64,000 bases of DNA from Vitis vinifera (taxonomy: Eukaryota; Streptophyta; Magnoliopsida; Vitales; Vitaceae): contig NC_081812.1 of NCBI RefSeq assembly GCF_030704535.1, forward strand, positions 18,733,501 to 18,797,500. The letters are read 5' to 3'. Positions 1-12,322 of the stretch are shown piece by piece. Each line of letters opens with the position of its first letter. Positions within the stretch are counted from its first letter, which is position 1. The position numbers and the translations under genes are program-made. Below the pieces are notes generated by a model, which saw nothing but the letters and a program-made list of their open reading frames with translations, was not told the origin of the DNA and made no database searches.

Positions 1-3000
1 GTTTGGTTTCGAGTCTATTCAATTGCCAAGGTTAGGTATAATGCCTAAAAATGTTTTACAAAAATATGATTTTTTTATTTTTTATTTTTATAATAGTAGC
101 ATTTTTTTAATGTATTGATGTCCCAATGGCAGCCACTAAAATTATTATCATCTTTCCCTTACCCATATTTATAGTTTCCACAAATTATCATATCACTGTC
201 GAAAACTTCAGTAGCGGAAAAGTGAGAGAAGCCATAACTCTTTCTTACCTTGCAGGGCAAATATAAAAATCAAGAAGAGCTCCCATTTCAAGCTTCTAAT
301 AATGTAACAGGCCCATGTGTTATAATATCATGCAACTTTCATTTAATTTAAGTCAGTTTTTTTTTTTTTTTTTTTTGCCTTAACTACGTATTAATGCTTC
401 ATGGACCACTGTTCATGGTTAGTCCCTCCGCCACGATTCACGAATGAACAGTAGGAGTACGGGATTATCCGCAGTGTTCTTTAAAAAAAAAAACATACCA
501 TGATTTAATATGATATGAAATTTTGGTAATGGGGCAGCTGTGGTAGATCGTCAAACTTCACAATCATCATCCTAACATTTGAAGGCAAGTTATTTGGGCA
601 TTTGGTAGGGCTTGACCTAAAGTAGGTCAATATTACCGGTTTACCCTTCATCAAGTGGAGAAGAAGAAAGTTGTCAGCGGTTGCAGGATTAGGAAAGGGA
701 AAATGTACTGCAGCGTTTGGGGAAGCTCAATTTCTTGGCCATTTCTGACTGCTTTTGGCCTTTTGCTGGTGGGGCATGGCTGTGTTGAAAATATTAGAAA
801 ATCCGAATCTCGTGATCCCGCGCAAAAGAAATTGTTTGCAATTTCCTGTTTTCCCTTAGTACATAATTAAAAATAAATAAAATATAAAAAACAAAAAATA
901 AATCTAAACCTTAGTTAACAAATATAATAAAAATATATTAATAATATTTTTAATATTACCCATTTTAAACTTTTATGGGTTCAAATGAATTTTTATAATT
1001 TTAAAACGTGTATATATAATTAAAATATATATATATATAGTCATAATAAATTTTTTTTTACATCAAATATAAATAATATAAACTTTAATAAAATAATTAA
1101 AAAATATATGTAGAATGACAACAATGAATATCTTTTATAAAGTGGTTTTAAGAATTTCATGAAAGTGTACCTAACACAAATGATTTAGAAGTTAAAACCA
1201 ATATGTTTTAACTGGTGTAAGCAAAAAGAGTTGGCCATTAAATAAGTTTTTATTTTTAATATTGACACGTGTAATGATATTATCCAGATAATATGATAGG
1301 AATCCACCTAGGATGGAACTAACCAACTTCAATTAAAAACAAGAAAAAAAAAGCCAAAATTTATTATTCACCCCAAAATTTCACTTATATTTCTTAATAT
1401 CTACATAATTTTTTACTAATCTTAACTTTTTATTTTTGTTAATTATTCATCGTCCAAACTAAAAAAAAGTTGCTAACAAATCATAACCAATCTCTTTTCC
1501 ATCATGCATTGATTATCATACAAACTTATTTGGCATATACTATTCTCGAGATATAAAATTCTGATATTCTTTAAATACAAATAAAACAAAATTATAATGT
1601 ATTTTTATTATTTATTATATAATAAAATAATAAATTTCTCTTTCTGGGCTAAAGACACTTTTATTATATTTGGTTGTTGAGAAGTATTAAGAAAAACGAT
1701 TTTGTCATATTTGATTTTTAATTATGAAAAATATAAATGAATATTAGTTATAAATTTATGTATTTTAAAATTATTTAATAATTTTATATTAATAGAAAAT
1801 AAACGAGACTAATAGAAAAACATATAAAATAATTTATTTTTTATTTAATTTTGCTTTTACTTTTTTTTCTCTCACATTAAGAACCGAACCTAGTTTTAAT
1901 CACTTTGAAATTTTATCAAATATAATTTTTAATTTAAATTAATGAAAATTTGAGAACAATGACAAATAAGAAAAACAAGAAAATATATTTTATGAAATTT
2001 CAAATAAATGATGATTAAGTATATTTAATTTAAATATTATGAAAGGTAAATGAAATTAATCCTATAATAAAATTATAATTTTTTTTATAAATAAACATTA
2101 TTAATTCAAATAATTTGAAAATACCTTTAAAATGTTATTGAATATCAAATTTTATCAATTTTTCAGGGAAAAGCATTTTCAAATATTAAAAAATGAATTA
2201 TTTTAAAATATTTTTTAAAAAAAAGAGGAAAAGTATTTTCAAATATTAAAAAATACTTTTACCTTTTTAGAATTCTCCTAAATGAATTATTTGTTCAAAG
2301 ATAGAAAGAGAACAATAATAAATCAATAATGGAGGTCACTAATTGAAAAAGCAGCGTATTTTAATTTATTGGTACAGGAAACGCCGCTCACGCCGGCCAC
2401 GTTGACATTGTTGCTACAGATAGTTGATACTTGCTGCCCATGTACTCTGCCCTATGGTCCTCTTCACTGATGTTCACAGTTTGGAAGTACGTGAAGCATA
2501 AATTTCGACAGGGAAATTTTGCGATGCTGCCCCTCAACTTCAGCCTATTTTATTTACTACACATTTCTCCTTTTGTTTTTACTTTTACTTTCTAACCTTT
2601 TTTGAATTTTGGAAAAACAGAATTTTTTTTGGGTCCATGGTTAACAAAATTTTTTGTTATTTTTTTATATTAAATGGAAAAGTGGAGTATTTTAGTAAAT
2701 AATTGGGATGAGATGGTTGTTTTTATGTATAAAAGAAAGATTTGTGCTATATTTTATTAGTGAGGAAATGTTTGTATAATTAGATTAAATTAAAAAATAT
2801 ATATATATTTTTTTTATGATTATATAAAATTTTAAAATAAATATCAAATTTATAAATTACACGATGAATTTCAATAACTTAAATCTTATTTCAAACATGT
2901 TAAAATGGTTAAAGTAGAATTAGAAGTATCTATGTCAACGACAACTATGAATTATAATTTTAGGGTTATGTTTGATTCTTAAAAAAATTTGAGAAAAAAA

Positions 3001-3686
3001 AATGGGAGAAAAAAATATATAACGAAAAATAAAAAATAAATATAAAATTATAACTTATTTTATTTATTTATTTTATTATATAAAGATTATAAATAATTTT
3101 AAAATATATAAATTTTTAATTAATTTTAATTATATTTGATTTTTTATAATTTTTTATTTTTTTTCTTTGGAGAACCAAACCCACCTTAAAGCGACTGGGG
3201 GTTGGGATGATTGGAAGTCATTTCAAATCTTGTATGATTCCTCCATGTGTGCCTTTTAGTTTTTAGCGTTTTTAGGAGTTTTATAAAGCTAAGAATGGGG
3301 ATACAAGGGCAAATAATCTAAAATGTAGGGGCGGGGGAGTATTCAAAATAAATATAGAAAAATAATACTGAAAAGAAGTAGAGGTCCATCACTCTCGATG
3401 GTATCCTTGACAGGGATGGTCGGTGTTTGTCGCCACCTCATGCAAATTTTAAAAATGACAGAGCAAGAGGCCATCAAATGTTCTCAAGCGATAAGGCCGA
3501 CTCCTCCTTTCATTCCCCATGCTGTGTACTATTATTATCATTGTTATATATATATATATTTTTTTTGTCCATTCCAAATTCAATAATTTGATTTCACCGC
3601 GGGGTTAAATTTTTTTATCTATTTTCATGATATCCACGTGGAAACATACCCATAGATACATGCGAAAGGAGACCATGGTAGGTTTA
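1..3686. other. AT-rich intergenic DNA, no gene recognised
   Basis: Long A/T tracts and short open frames only. Two less AT-rich islands, about 600-860 and 2330-2520, stand out in composition, but neither gives a protein I recognise or a convincing splice structure. I see no RNA gene here. Confidence 0.6.
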
Positions 3687-3992
3687 GGAGGTGATATTTT
3701 TTAATATTTTGATGAACTTAGGAACGTAATATTGAAATAATTATTTATTTTTATTCCAATATTTGATAATAATAGGAATGAAAATAAAAAAAATTATAAT
3801 AATATCCTTTCATATAATTTTAAAAATAATTTGAGATTTTTTTGGTTATTAAATAATAAGACTAAAAAATATATATATATATATTCAATAAATAAAAAAT
3901 TAACCATAAAAAATCATATAATCCTAATGTACAAATATTCAATTATTATTTTTATTAAAAAATTCAATAATTAGTTATAAAATTATATTTTA

Positions 3993-4045
<53 letters not shown>

Positions 4046-4451
4046 ATTTAAATTCTCAAAGCTAATAAATGTTTTTCATATTTTCAAAAGAGAAAATAAA
4101 AAAAAATCAAATTTCATTTTTATTTTCAATAAGTATCATATTCTGTAAAATCCCTAACTTATTTATTTGTAAATATCGTGGGAGGTTTGATTGATTCAAT
4201 TTAGGAGAATAACTTGTTGCATAGAAGTAGATGATGAATAAGTCTCTAACTTTGCAAATAAAATAAGCATCGAGTTTGAAGAATGAGATAAGAGAGTAAA
4301 ATAGTATATTTAGGTTATTTTATATTATCAAATTTAATTACCGTCTTAATAATTTTTTATTCTATCTCTACCTTCTTAACATTTATCCCAACATAGAGGA
4401 ATAAAAGAAAAAATGTCTATTCCCACTCCTCATTCCCGTCTATCAAACACC
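3687..4451. mobile_element. Degraded PIF/Harbinger-type element, copy 2
   Basis: The interior (from about 3700, 'gatgaacttagg', then 'tttgataataataggaatg') matches the interior of the element at 7164-8623. The right end carries the same end sequence, 'TATTCCCACTCC...ATTCCCG...CAAACACC'. The left terminal repeat is mostly deleted, leaving only 'GGAGGTG' after TTTA. Flanks are TTA on the left and TAA on the right, so no exact target duplication remains. There is no coding capacity. It looks like an older, internally deleted relative of the neighbouring copy. Confidence 0.6.
3996..4039. repeat. (TA)n microsatellite
   Basis: An uninterrupted run of about 22 TA units inside the degraded PIF/Harbinger-type copy. 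The related element at 7164-8623 has only a short AT run at the matching place, so this tract probably expanded after insertion. Confidence 0.9.
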
Positions 4452-4454
4452 TAA

Positions 4455-4813
4455 AAGAAGATTATTAGATACCACCTTGTACAAAATTATAATAATAATT
4501 CATTAGTATATTGAAAAGATGAAAGGTAATGCTGTATTTCCATGCGAAGGTAAAACAATCAAACGGATATATTTTCTACAATTTTCACCTTTAGATGATG
4601 CTCATAAGTCATGACCAAATTTTATCATTCTCATAAGAAGATTATTAGATACCACCTTGTACAAAATTATAATAATAATTCATTAGTATATTGAAAAGAT
4701 GAAAGGTAATGCTTTATTTCCATGCGAAGGTAAAACAATCAAACGGATATATTTTCTACAATTTTCACCTTTAGATGATGCTCATAAGTCATGACCAAAT
4801 TTTATCATTCTCA
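4455..4813. repeat. Near-perfect 180-bp tandem duplication
   Basis: Bases 4455-4633 recur at 4635-4813 with a period of exactly 180 bp and one difference, G at 4534 against T at 4714. The first unit begins about 3 bp after the right end of the upstream PIF/Harbinger-type element. The low divergence implies a recent duplication or an assembly error. No coding sequence is evident. Confidence 0.95.
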
Positions 4814-4814
4814 A

Positions 4815-7163
4815 TGGCAGATAGACAACTTCTCACATTCAACACTGAGGAAACTATTCACATGGTTGGAGGCTTCGAAAGCTCCAAAATCGATTCACGT
4901 CGTGGTCCATCCATCCAGCATTCCGATGGCCCCAAGCATTTCTTTCACACAGAAACGTTGTGTCTCAGGGTCTGTCCTGTCAATATGCGAAGATGAAACC
5001 TCTTTTCAAAATTCCAAGCCAAATCTACATATGCACTGAACAGGGGTGGTACAAATGTCAGCGTGAAGGAGCTTTCATGGTATAATGGGTGCGGTTGTGT
5101 TACAAAAGACTGAATAATCATCCAACCAACCAATTAAGTGCTCCTTGTATAAGAGCAGATGTGGGAATTTATTCGAATTCGAGTTAATTAATGAATTTGG
5201 ACCATGGGCTATCACCTTGGATTCTTAGAATGTGTCGGCTAACTCTCAAGTGTCTTACAAGTTTTATTGTAAATTGGGTGGTCCATGCCTCGAGGCTCGC
5301 GGGAGCCAATGGATTATGCCATGTTGAGATAGGAATAGTGATAATTTAAGATTGGTTTAATAGTTATGTTAGAAACGTTCAATATGAATATGATTCATTT
5401 ATTGTACGAATGATATGATATAATTCGTATAGTTGGTTTAATAATAATAAAATGTATATGAATTGGTACGAATAATCTTTTTAATTTTTTTAAGATTTCA
5501 AAAATTATAAAATAATTAGGTAAAATATATTGGTGCTCGCTGAATTATGTTCATATCCCACTTTGGTCTTTAAATTAAAAACATCCTTATTAGTTATTTA
5601 AGTTTCATAAATTATATTTTGTTCTTCATTTTGTCAGTTGGGTGACCAATTAACATACTAATCAAATGAGTTGTTGAGCATGATGTAGTATTAATGTTAG
5701 AAAATTAACTAAAGTCTTGAAGACATTTTTGAGCTCCACCTTGTCGAAGACACTTTGTTTTAATAATGCAATCAACCCATTATTGTTGTGGGAAGCTTGC
5801 CTACCAACTAACTTCATGAACAATCCAAGGAGGAGATTTTATGGATATGAGAGCAAAAATGTAAGTTTTCATACAATTTGGATCTATTTCACTTTTATTT
5901 TTCATATTTGATTTTCATTAAAATTATGGTTTGAATGTAGAGTAACGATGACCATCGGTTTTTTACATGAATAAACAATGTCATCATAGAACTACATGAT
6001 ATTCCTAAAATATACCACAATATAATTATACTAATTAATATCATATTTTTCTCCTTGATGTCTATGAACATATTAATAACTCATATCCAAAAGTAATCTT
6101 TGATGTTACAAAATATTCATTCTCATCTTACTTATGTTTTCTACCCTTTCTTGCCTTGTAGGCATGCTTATGATATGTCCAAAAAAGTTGTTTTTGATCT
6201 TGGGTTAGTGGTTGATAGTTGGTTTTAGATTGTTTCTAATCTTGGGTTAGTGGTTGATTGTTGGTTTTATAAGTTGCCTGATGTTTAAGTGTTGTTGCCC
6301 TTCTTATTTACATAACACATATTAGTATGCTAAGTCACTAAGAATTTGAAGTAAATGTTTAGTAGCTATTTGAGGAGTTTGTACTGATAAAAGTGTTGGT
6401 TTAAAATTTAACTTATGACAAAACAAAACATAATTAACTAAGTGTTCGTTTGGATAGTCTTATTATTATTATTTTTAAATATAAAATAGTAGTAATTTTT
6501 ATATAAAATCACTAACTTTTAAACACTTGTACCAAAATATAATAGATTTTAAAAAGTAAAAAAATTTTGATTTATAAATTTCAAAAGTGATTTTTAAAAA
6601 TATAGGTTAAATATATATATATATATATATTTGAATAAGATGTTCTACATTTTATATAAATTTTATCGATATTTTATATTTTTAAAAAATAAAAAAAAAT
6701 GTATCCAAATAGAAAATAAGGTGAATAACCTAAATTTGAAATAAGAGGAAAACAAAACATAGGAGAAATGTAATATATATTTATATTAGATTTAATTAAG
6801 TAGGTGTGCAGAGAGTTTAATAGGACCTTTTTAAACTCTCTGAAAGTAACCATTCAACTGTAATAAATAAATAAATAAATAAAAGAAAGAAAGAAAAAGA
6901 GAAAGAGGATCTTATAAAGTGGATGAATGTTGACTTCCTTTGCTTTTATTCACCCTGGGCTTGTGACTCTTTCCTCATTCTCCAAATTAAAGGCAAATTC
7001 TATCTCCAATCTTTGCTTTTCTTTACAAAGCAAAACCACCAAAACCGGTGTGCTCTTAATGGCCATAGCAACGTAAGAGCAAAAAGTTTGCCAGCCCATG
7101 TCTATAGAAGTGTGCCTGAACTGTCTTCATGAGAAAGAAAGCAAAGCTGCAGAAAGGATCTTA
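4815..7163. other. Intergenic DNA without a recognisable gene
   Basis: AT-rich DNA with short frames only. It holds an imperfect 42-bp direct repeat, two copies at about 6190-6273, built on 'cttgggttagtggttgat'. A 22-codon open stretch at 7098-7163 runs into the transposon that follows, but is too short to call a gene. Confidence 0.55.
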
Positions 7164-8623
7164 GGGGGTGTTTGGTACGTCGGAATAGGGAATGGAAATA
7201 ATATTTTGTTTCCTTTCCTATTTCTTAGTGGAATGGAATGAATTTGATGATTTCATTTTTAGTATTTGGATGAACTTAGGAATACAAGATTGGAATGATT
7301 ATTTGTTTCCATTCCAATGTTTGATAATAATAGGAATGGAAATGAAAAATAAATAAATTTACAATAATATCCTTACATATAATTTAAAATATTTTTTTAT
7401 TTTTACTTTTATTTAAAAAAAATAAAATTTGAGAGGTTTTTTGTTATTAAATAATAAGACTAAAATATATATATATATATACTCAATAAATAAAAAATTA
7501 ACCATAAAAAATCGTATAACCCTAATGCACAAATATTCAATTATTATTTTTATTAAAAATTTGAATAATTTGTCATGCTTAAGTAGTTATAAAATTATAT
7601 TTTTCAAAAAAAAAAAATTTATTATAATATTTAAATTCTCAAAGCTAGCAAATGTTTTTCCTATTTTCAAAAGAGGAAATAAAAGAATTCAAATTTATTC
7701 TAATTTTCAACAAGTATCATATCCAATAAAATCCATAACCTTAAAAAATTTTAAATATTCGTTTTTTTTATCAAAATTTTAAATAATTTGTCATGCAAAA
7801 AAAACTATAGAATCTTTTTATTTAACTAGGAAAGGAAGACGCCGATAATAAAAAACAAAGGGGAAAAAAAACCAAAAGTTTTGTTTTTGTTTGTTTTTTT
7901 CTTTTTATTTTTTTCTAACCATTAAAAATTTTCAATATTGTAAACACGTGAAATCAAAAAAATCTTTTTCCAACCATTTCAATTTTTCTCTCCAGTTTCC
8001 ATTAATACAAGATAAAGAAACATCAAAGATTCCAAACAAAAATTAATAAAAAAAAAATTAATCGATTTATAGAGAAGAAGAAACACATATAAAGAAGTAG
8101 AAGAAGAAAGAGAAAATAAGGTAAACTTGATCGAAGATGTAGAAGGGAGTTTTCAAAACTTAGTTGCAGCAAACAATTAATTTTGAACATCCAAAACCCT
8201 ATAAATTAGAAATTGATTTTTTTTTTTAAATATTATAGAAGGTTTAATTGATTCAATTTGGAAGAATCAATTGTTGCAGAGAATTTGATGATGAGTGGGT
8301 CTCTAGCTTTGCAAAGAAGATAAGAAGTGGATGATGAATGGATCTCTACCTTTACAAAGAAGATAAACATCGGGTTTGAAGAACAAGATAAGATGGTAAA
8401 ATAGTAATTTAGGTTATTTTATATTATCAAATAGGTTTAATGAATCAGAATACCACCTACTTTTAATGAATGCAAATCCGACTCATAAGTTGGATTTGAT
8501 TTTTGCCGGAATAATTTTTTATTTCATTTCCGCCTTCTTAATATTTATCCAAACATAGGAATAAGGGAGAAAAGGAATGAAATGTCTATTCCCACTCCCT
8601 ATTCCCGTATACCAAACACCCCC
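7164..8623. mobile_element. PIF/Harbinger-type non-autonomous element
   Basis: Inverted ends are visible. The left end starts GGGGGTGTTTGGTA and continues into GGAATAGGGA. The reverse complement of the right end starts GGGGGTGTTTGGTA and continues into GGGAATAGGGA. The element is flanked by a 3-bp direct repeat TTA (7161-7163 and 8624-8626). A TTA/TAA duplication and G-rich ends of this kind are the known signature of the PIF/Harbinger superfamily. The 1460-bp interior has no transposase-like open frame, so the element would depend on a transposase supplied in trans. Confidence 0.85.
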
Positions 8624-8689
8624 TTACAGTGTTGCCAATCTTTATGTTGGTATTGATTGAAGAAATAAATTTAAAAATGCTTTTCATAA

Positions 8690-9323
8690 CTGTTTGGTTG
8701 CTGTTTTTGAAAGCTGTTTTGAAAAATAGTTTTTGAGAATAATTTTTAAGAACAGTTTTTTGTGTTTTCAAAAAAAAAAATTGTATTTGAGAACTAAATT
8801 CTGGAAAACAATTTTTGTTTTCAAAAACAAAAAAACATGTTTGGTTGAGTTAATAATTTTTTTTTTAGAATAAGTAAAACAAAAAACATGTTTAAAATTT
8901 TTTTTTTTTTAATTGATAAAGTGTTTTTTCCATTAACTTAATATTATAAATATATAAATAATTTTCATATGCACAATTCATTTAAATTAAAAAAAAATTA
9001 TTTCATTTTGAAAATTTTATACTGATTATAATTTTCTCAAATAAAGGATGACTTTGTCATTATATGTAAATATATTGGTGGTTGGGTGGAATTGACCTTC
9101 GTGAAAACACAAAAAACAGTTAATAAAATACACAAAAAAAAAAAAAAAAACACAAAAAAAAACATTTTATTATTGGAATAGTGAAAACATCTTTTTATAG
9201 TTATCAAAAAAGTGGTTTTTGAGAACACAGAAAACATAAAAAATGAAAACACACCTCCTTCCCCAAACAAGTTTTTTGTTTTTAAGAACAAAAAATAGTT
9301 ATTAAAAACAGAAACCAGAGGCC
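8690..9323. mobile_element. T/A-rich inverted-repeat element, family A copy 1
   Basis: The left end (GTTTGGTTGCTGTTTTTGAA) and the reverse complement of the right end (CTGGTTTCTGTTTTTAATAA) are imperfect inverted repeats. The interior is full of short, mutually complementary 'AAAAACAGTTTTTGAAAA' motifs. The same body occurs at 21504-22318, including 'aaaacatgttt...ttgagttaataa'. There is no coding capacity. I could not fix exact borders or a target duplication. Confidence 0.55.
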
Positions 9324-9798
9324 CTTATTATGGTTTCTAGATTATTTTTCTATTTATAAATGAAAGTTGTTCTTACGCTATCAGCTAGGGGTCTCCAAAA
9401 AGCCCGCGGCCCGCGGCCCGCTTTAGGCCCGGCCCGGCCCAAGCCCGCCGGGCCCGAGCCCGGCCCGAGCCCGTTTATGGGCGGGCCAGGCCGCGGGCCT
9501 AAAATTAGGCCCGGCCCGACCCGTAGGCCCGCCCTTAGGCCCGCCCATTTAAAAAAAAAACTACAAAAATAAAAAGTATTAAAAAAAATATTCATTTCAA
9601 AATTTTATTCATTGAATGTATAATTACATTTAAAAATGTGGGAAAATTTTACATCACTACAAAATAAATACATCCCAACTAGGTTGACACCTATTTATTT
9701 GTCAATCATTTGTATTTTTCAACCACAAAAAATAAAAATAAAAATATAATATACATTTAGTCATTATTTTCTGGCGATGATGGCGAACTATCATGCAT

Positions 9799-11753
9799 TC
9801 ATGAAGATCTTGATAGTTTTAAAGATTCCATATCGATAAGCATCTCTGTTTCTCGAATGGAATCGTACATCCTTTTTTCTGCAATTTCCCAATCTTTTAC
9901 ACATATCCCTGCTTCAATAACGTCTGGCGCTAAGTTGCATCGTTTTTTATTAATAACTCTTCCACCTGCACTAAAAGCAGCTTCTGATGCAACTGTACTC
10001 ACAGGAACTGTTAGTACATCACGAGCAATTATAGAAAGCACAGGATATTTGTGTTGATGTGATTTCCACCATATTAAAATATCAAAATCTTCTTGATCTT
10101 CAAATGGAATTATATCAGTATTAAGATATTTATCTAAATCAGATGTATTATTTGGAGAACTATTTGTTGTCTTTTTTCGACTTTTCAACATTTCTAGAGC
10201 TCCTTTATAAAAAGATGAGGAGTTTGTAGATGTAGGTGGTAATTTATTAGTATTAATATCATTACCATATTTTTCTTTATAATAGTTATATAAATTATAT
10301 AATAATGAATTTATTTCATTTTTAATTTCTTCAATTTTTATTTGGTCATTAAAATAAATAATTGTTAACCATTCATCCAAAGCTTCAAATTTCAATCTAG
10401 GGTCCACAATTAAAGCAATATAAAAAATTAAAGGTATTTCTCCCCAATATTTTCTAAATTTTTCTATCATTGCAAATATTGTATCATTAAATATTTCAAA
10501 ACTTAAATATTTTTGAAGTACAATAAAAATATTAGTTATTTGCATAATAACTCGATTTGAAGTTGGATAATATACACCACAAAAAATGTTTGTTGAAGTA
10601 TCAAAAATTTCAAAAAGATCTCTTAAAAGATCCGCAACATGCCAATCATAATCACTTAATGCATCAATATCTGCATCACAATCATTGTTAAGTAATTGTA
10701 TTTCATATAATTCGACTACTTTTCTATATTTTGTAAAAGTTTATATGTGGAATTCCATCTAATGGCCATATCCAAATTTATATTTTTTCTTTTCATATTT
10801 AACATTTTGCAACAATAAAAAAATAATTCATGTTTTGCTTGAGAACTATTAATACTAATGCCTCTAATTTTTTCCAATGTATCATCAACATTTTTTAATC
10901 CATCCTTTACAATTAAATTTAAAATATGTGCACAACAACGCACATGAAATATTTTAGCATGATCATCTTTTACTTGCCAATATAGTTTTAGTCTATTTAT
11001 TGCTGCATCATTATTAGCAGCATTATCTAATGTTACTGTCAATATTTTATCACGAAGGCCTAAATTTATAATTTCTTCATTTATTAAAGCTGCTATATTT
11101 TTACCACTATGTGGAGCATTTATTAATTTAAATGAAATTATTCTTTTATTTAATTTCCATTCATTATCAATGTAATGAGCAGTTATACATAAAAAACCAG
11201 TGTGAGTTAAAGATGTCCAAATATCAGATGTTAAACAAATATTTCCTTCAAAATTTGCAAAAAAAATTTTTAAAATTTCTTTTTGTGTATAAAATTTTTT
11301 CATAATATCTCTTTTAACTGTATTTCCAGACCAACCTTTAAATTGAGAATTAATACCTCGTTGAATTGTTCCTACAAAATCATGAGTTTCCATCATGTTG
11401 AAAGGTTGTTCTGCTCTTATTATATAATCAATCATTTCTTCACGACAGTTAGATTCATCATAAGAAAATGTTTTTAAATTTCCACTTTCATTTTTACCTA
11501 ATTGCATATAATTTCTAATATCTACATTATTTTTAGTTTTACAATTTTCGTGATGTCTTTTTAAATGACTTGTGCCTGTATTTGAGCCACCAGTAAGAAA
11601 TTTATTACAAATTTTACATTTTGCTTTTATTTCTTTTTTATTATTTTCTAAAATTATTTCTACTCTATCAAAAAAATTCCATATATTTGAAGTAAATTTT
11701 TTGTTTGATGATATTTCATCACATGGACTAGATGAAGAAGCACTTGTTGTCAT
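9799..11753 (-). pseudogene. hAT transposase with one frameshift
   Basis: The N-terminal part, ATG at 11753 to a stop at 10716, holds a BED-type zinc finger (CKIC, then a paired HLKRHH) around residues 46-70. It then has RNase H-like segments with the acidic residues expected of hAT enzymes: LTSDIW near residue 175 and TLDNAANND near residue 240. It ends at RWNSTYKLLQNIEK. The protein resumes one frame over at about 10725 (VVELYEI) and runs open to 9799. That second part includes the hAT C-terminal dimerisation region (DILIWWKSH..YPVLSIIARDVL..PVSTVASEAAFS). One missing base near 10724-10726 therefore separates two otherwise intact halves of about 345 and 309 codons. No other stop or frameshift was seen. 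The copy is probably inactive, unless the break is a sequencing error. Confidence 0.92.
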
Positions 11754-12051
11754 ATTATAATTATTGATAAAATATTATGCCAAAAATAATAAAGTAATAA
11801 ATATAAAAAAAAATGTAACAAAAAAATAAAGTAGTAGGGGTGAAGTATGTTACTCAATTAGAGAACCGATGCAGAAATTCCTAGCAAATTTGAACTCTTG
11901 GAGCCACCAATGCTTGTTTTGCACCACCAACAATATTGTATAATTTGAGGGAAAAATAAAAAAAATTGAAATATTGTAGAATGAAATAGAGAGAGAAATA
12001 GAGAGAATTTGATGAAAAAATGAAAAGGGAGAAGATGTATTTATAGGAAGG

Positions 12052-12082
<31 letters not shown>

Positions 12083-12248
12083 AAATTGGCCATGTGACCA
12101 TTGCCCAACGGTCACATGGCAGCTAGGAGCATGGGTTGGACTGTTGGAGCTCCAACGGTCACATGACCGTTGGAGCCTTTAATTTTTTTTAAAAAAATAA
12201 TATACTTTATGTTATATATATATAACTAACTCTAATATTAAACACAAA

Positions 12249-12322
12249 AGTAATGTGGCTCAGTTGGTTAGAGCCTTTACTTTGAACCATGAGGGGAGGG
12301 GTTCGAATCCCCCCCTCTCCAT
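12249..12322 (+). other. tRNA-like sequence with Pol III A and B boxes
   Basis: Bases 12256-12267 read TGGCTCAGTTGG, a perfect match to the tRNA A-box consensus TRGCNNAGYNGG. Bases 12300-12310 read GGTTCGAATCC, a perfect B box. The spacing fits a tRNA. A D-stem can form (GCTC with GAGC) and so can a T-arm with loop TTCGAAT, but the anticodon stem is poorly paired and the 5' and 3' acceptor strands do not pair. TTTT at 12337-12340 could act as a Pol III terminator. It lies inside the hAT element, 5' of the transposase and antisense to it. I read it as a degenerate tRNA or SINE head rather than a working tRNA gene. Confidence 0.6.

Noticed and set aside
7098-7163. Short open frame (MSIEVCLNCLHEKE...) apparently interrupted by the PIF/Harbinger-type element
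   Set aside because: Without the insertion it would encode only 31 residues, with no upstream coding support and no recognised family.
7429-7782. Lys/Ile/Phe-rich frame of 117 codons
   Set aside because: Translation of AT-rich DNA inside the PIF/Harbinger-type element; no transposase features.
9350-9595. Overlapping Gly/Pro/Arg-rich open frames on both strands at the hAT left end
   Set aside because: They are by-products of the GC-rich subterminal array, which avoids stop codons in all frames; no start context or family match.
12249-12322. Functional tRNA gene
   Set aside because: Boxes are perfect but the acceptor strands and anticodon stem do not pair, so it is reported only as tRNA-like.
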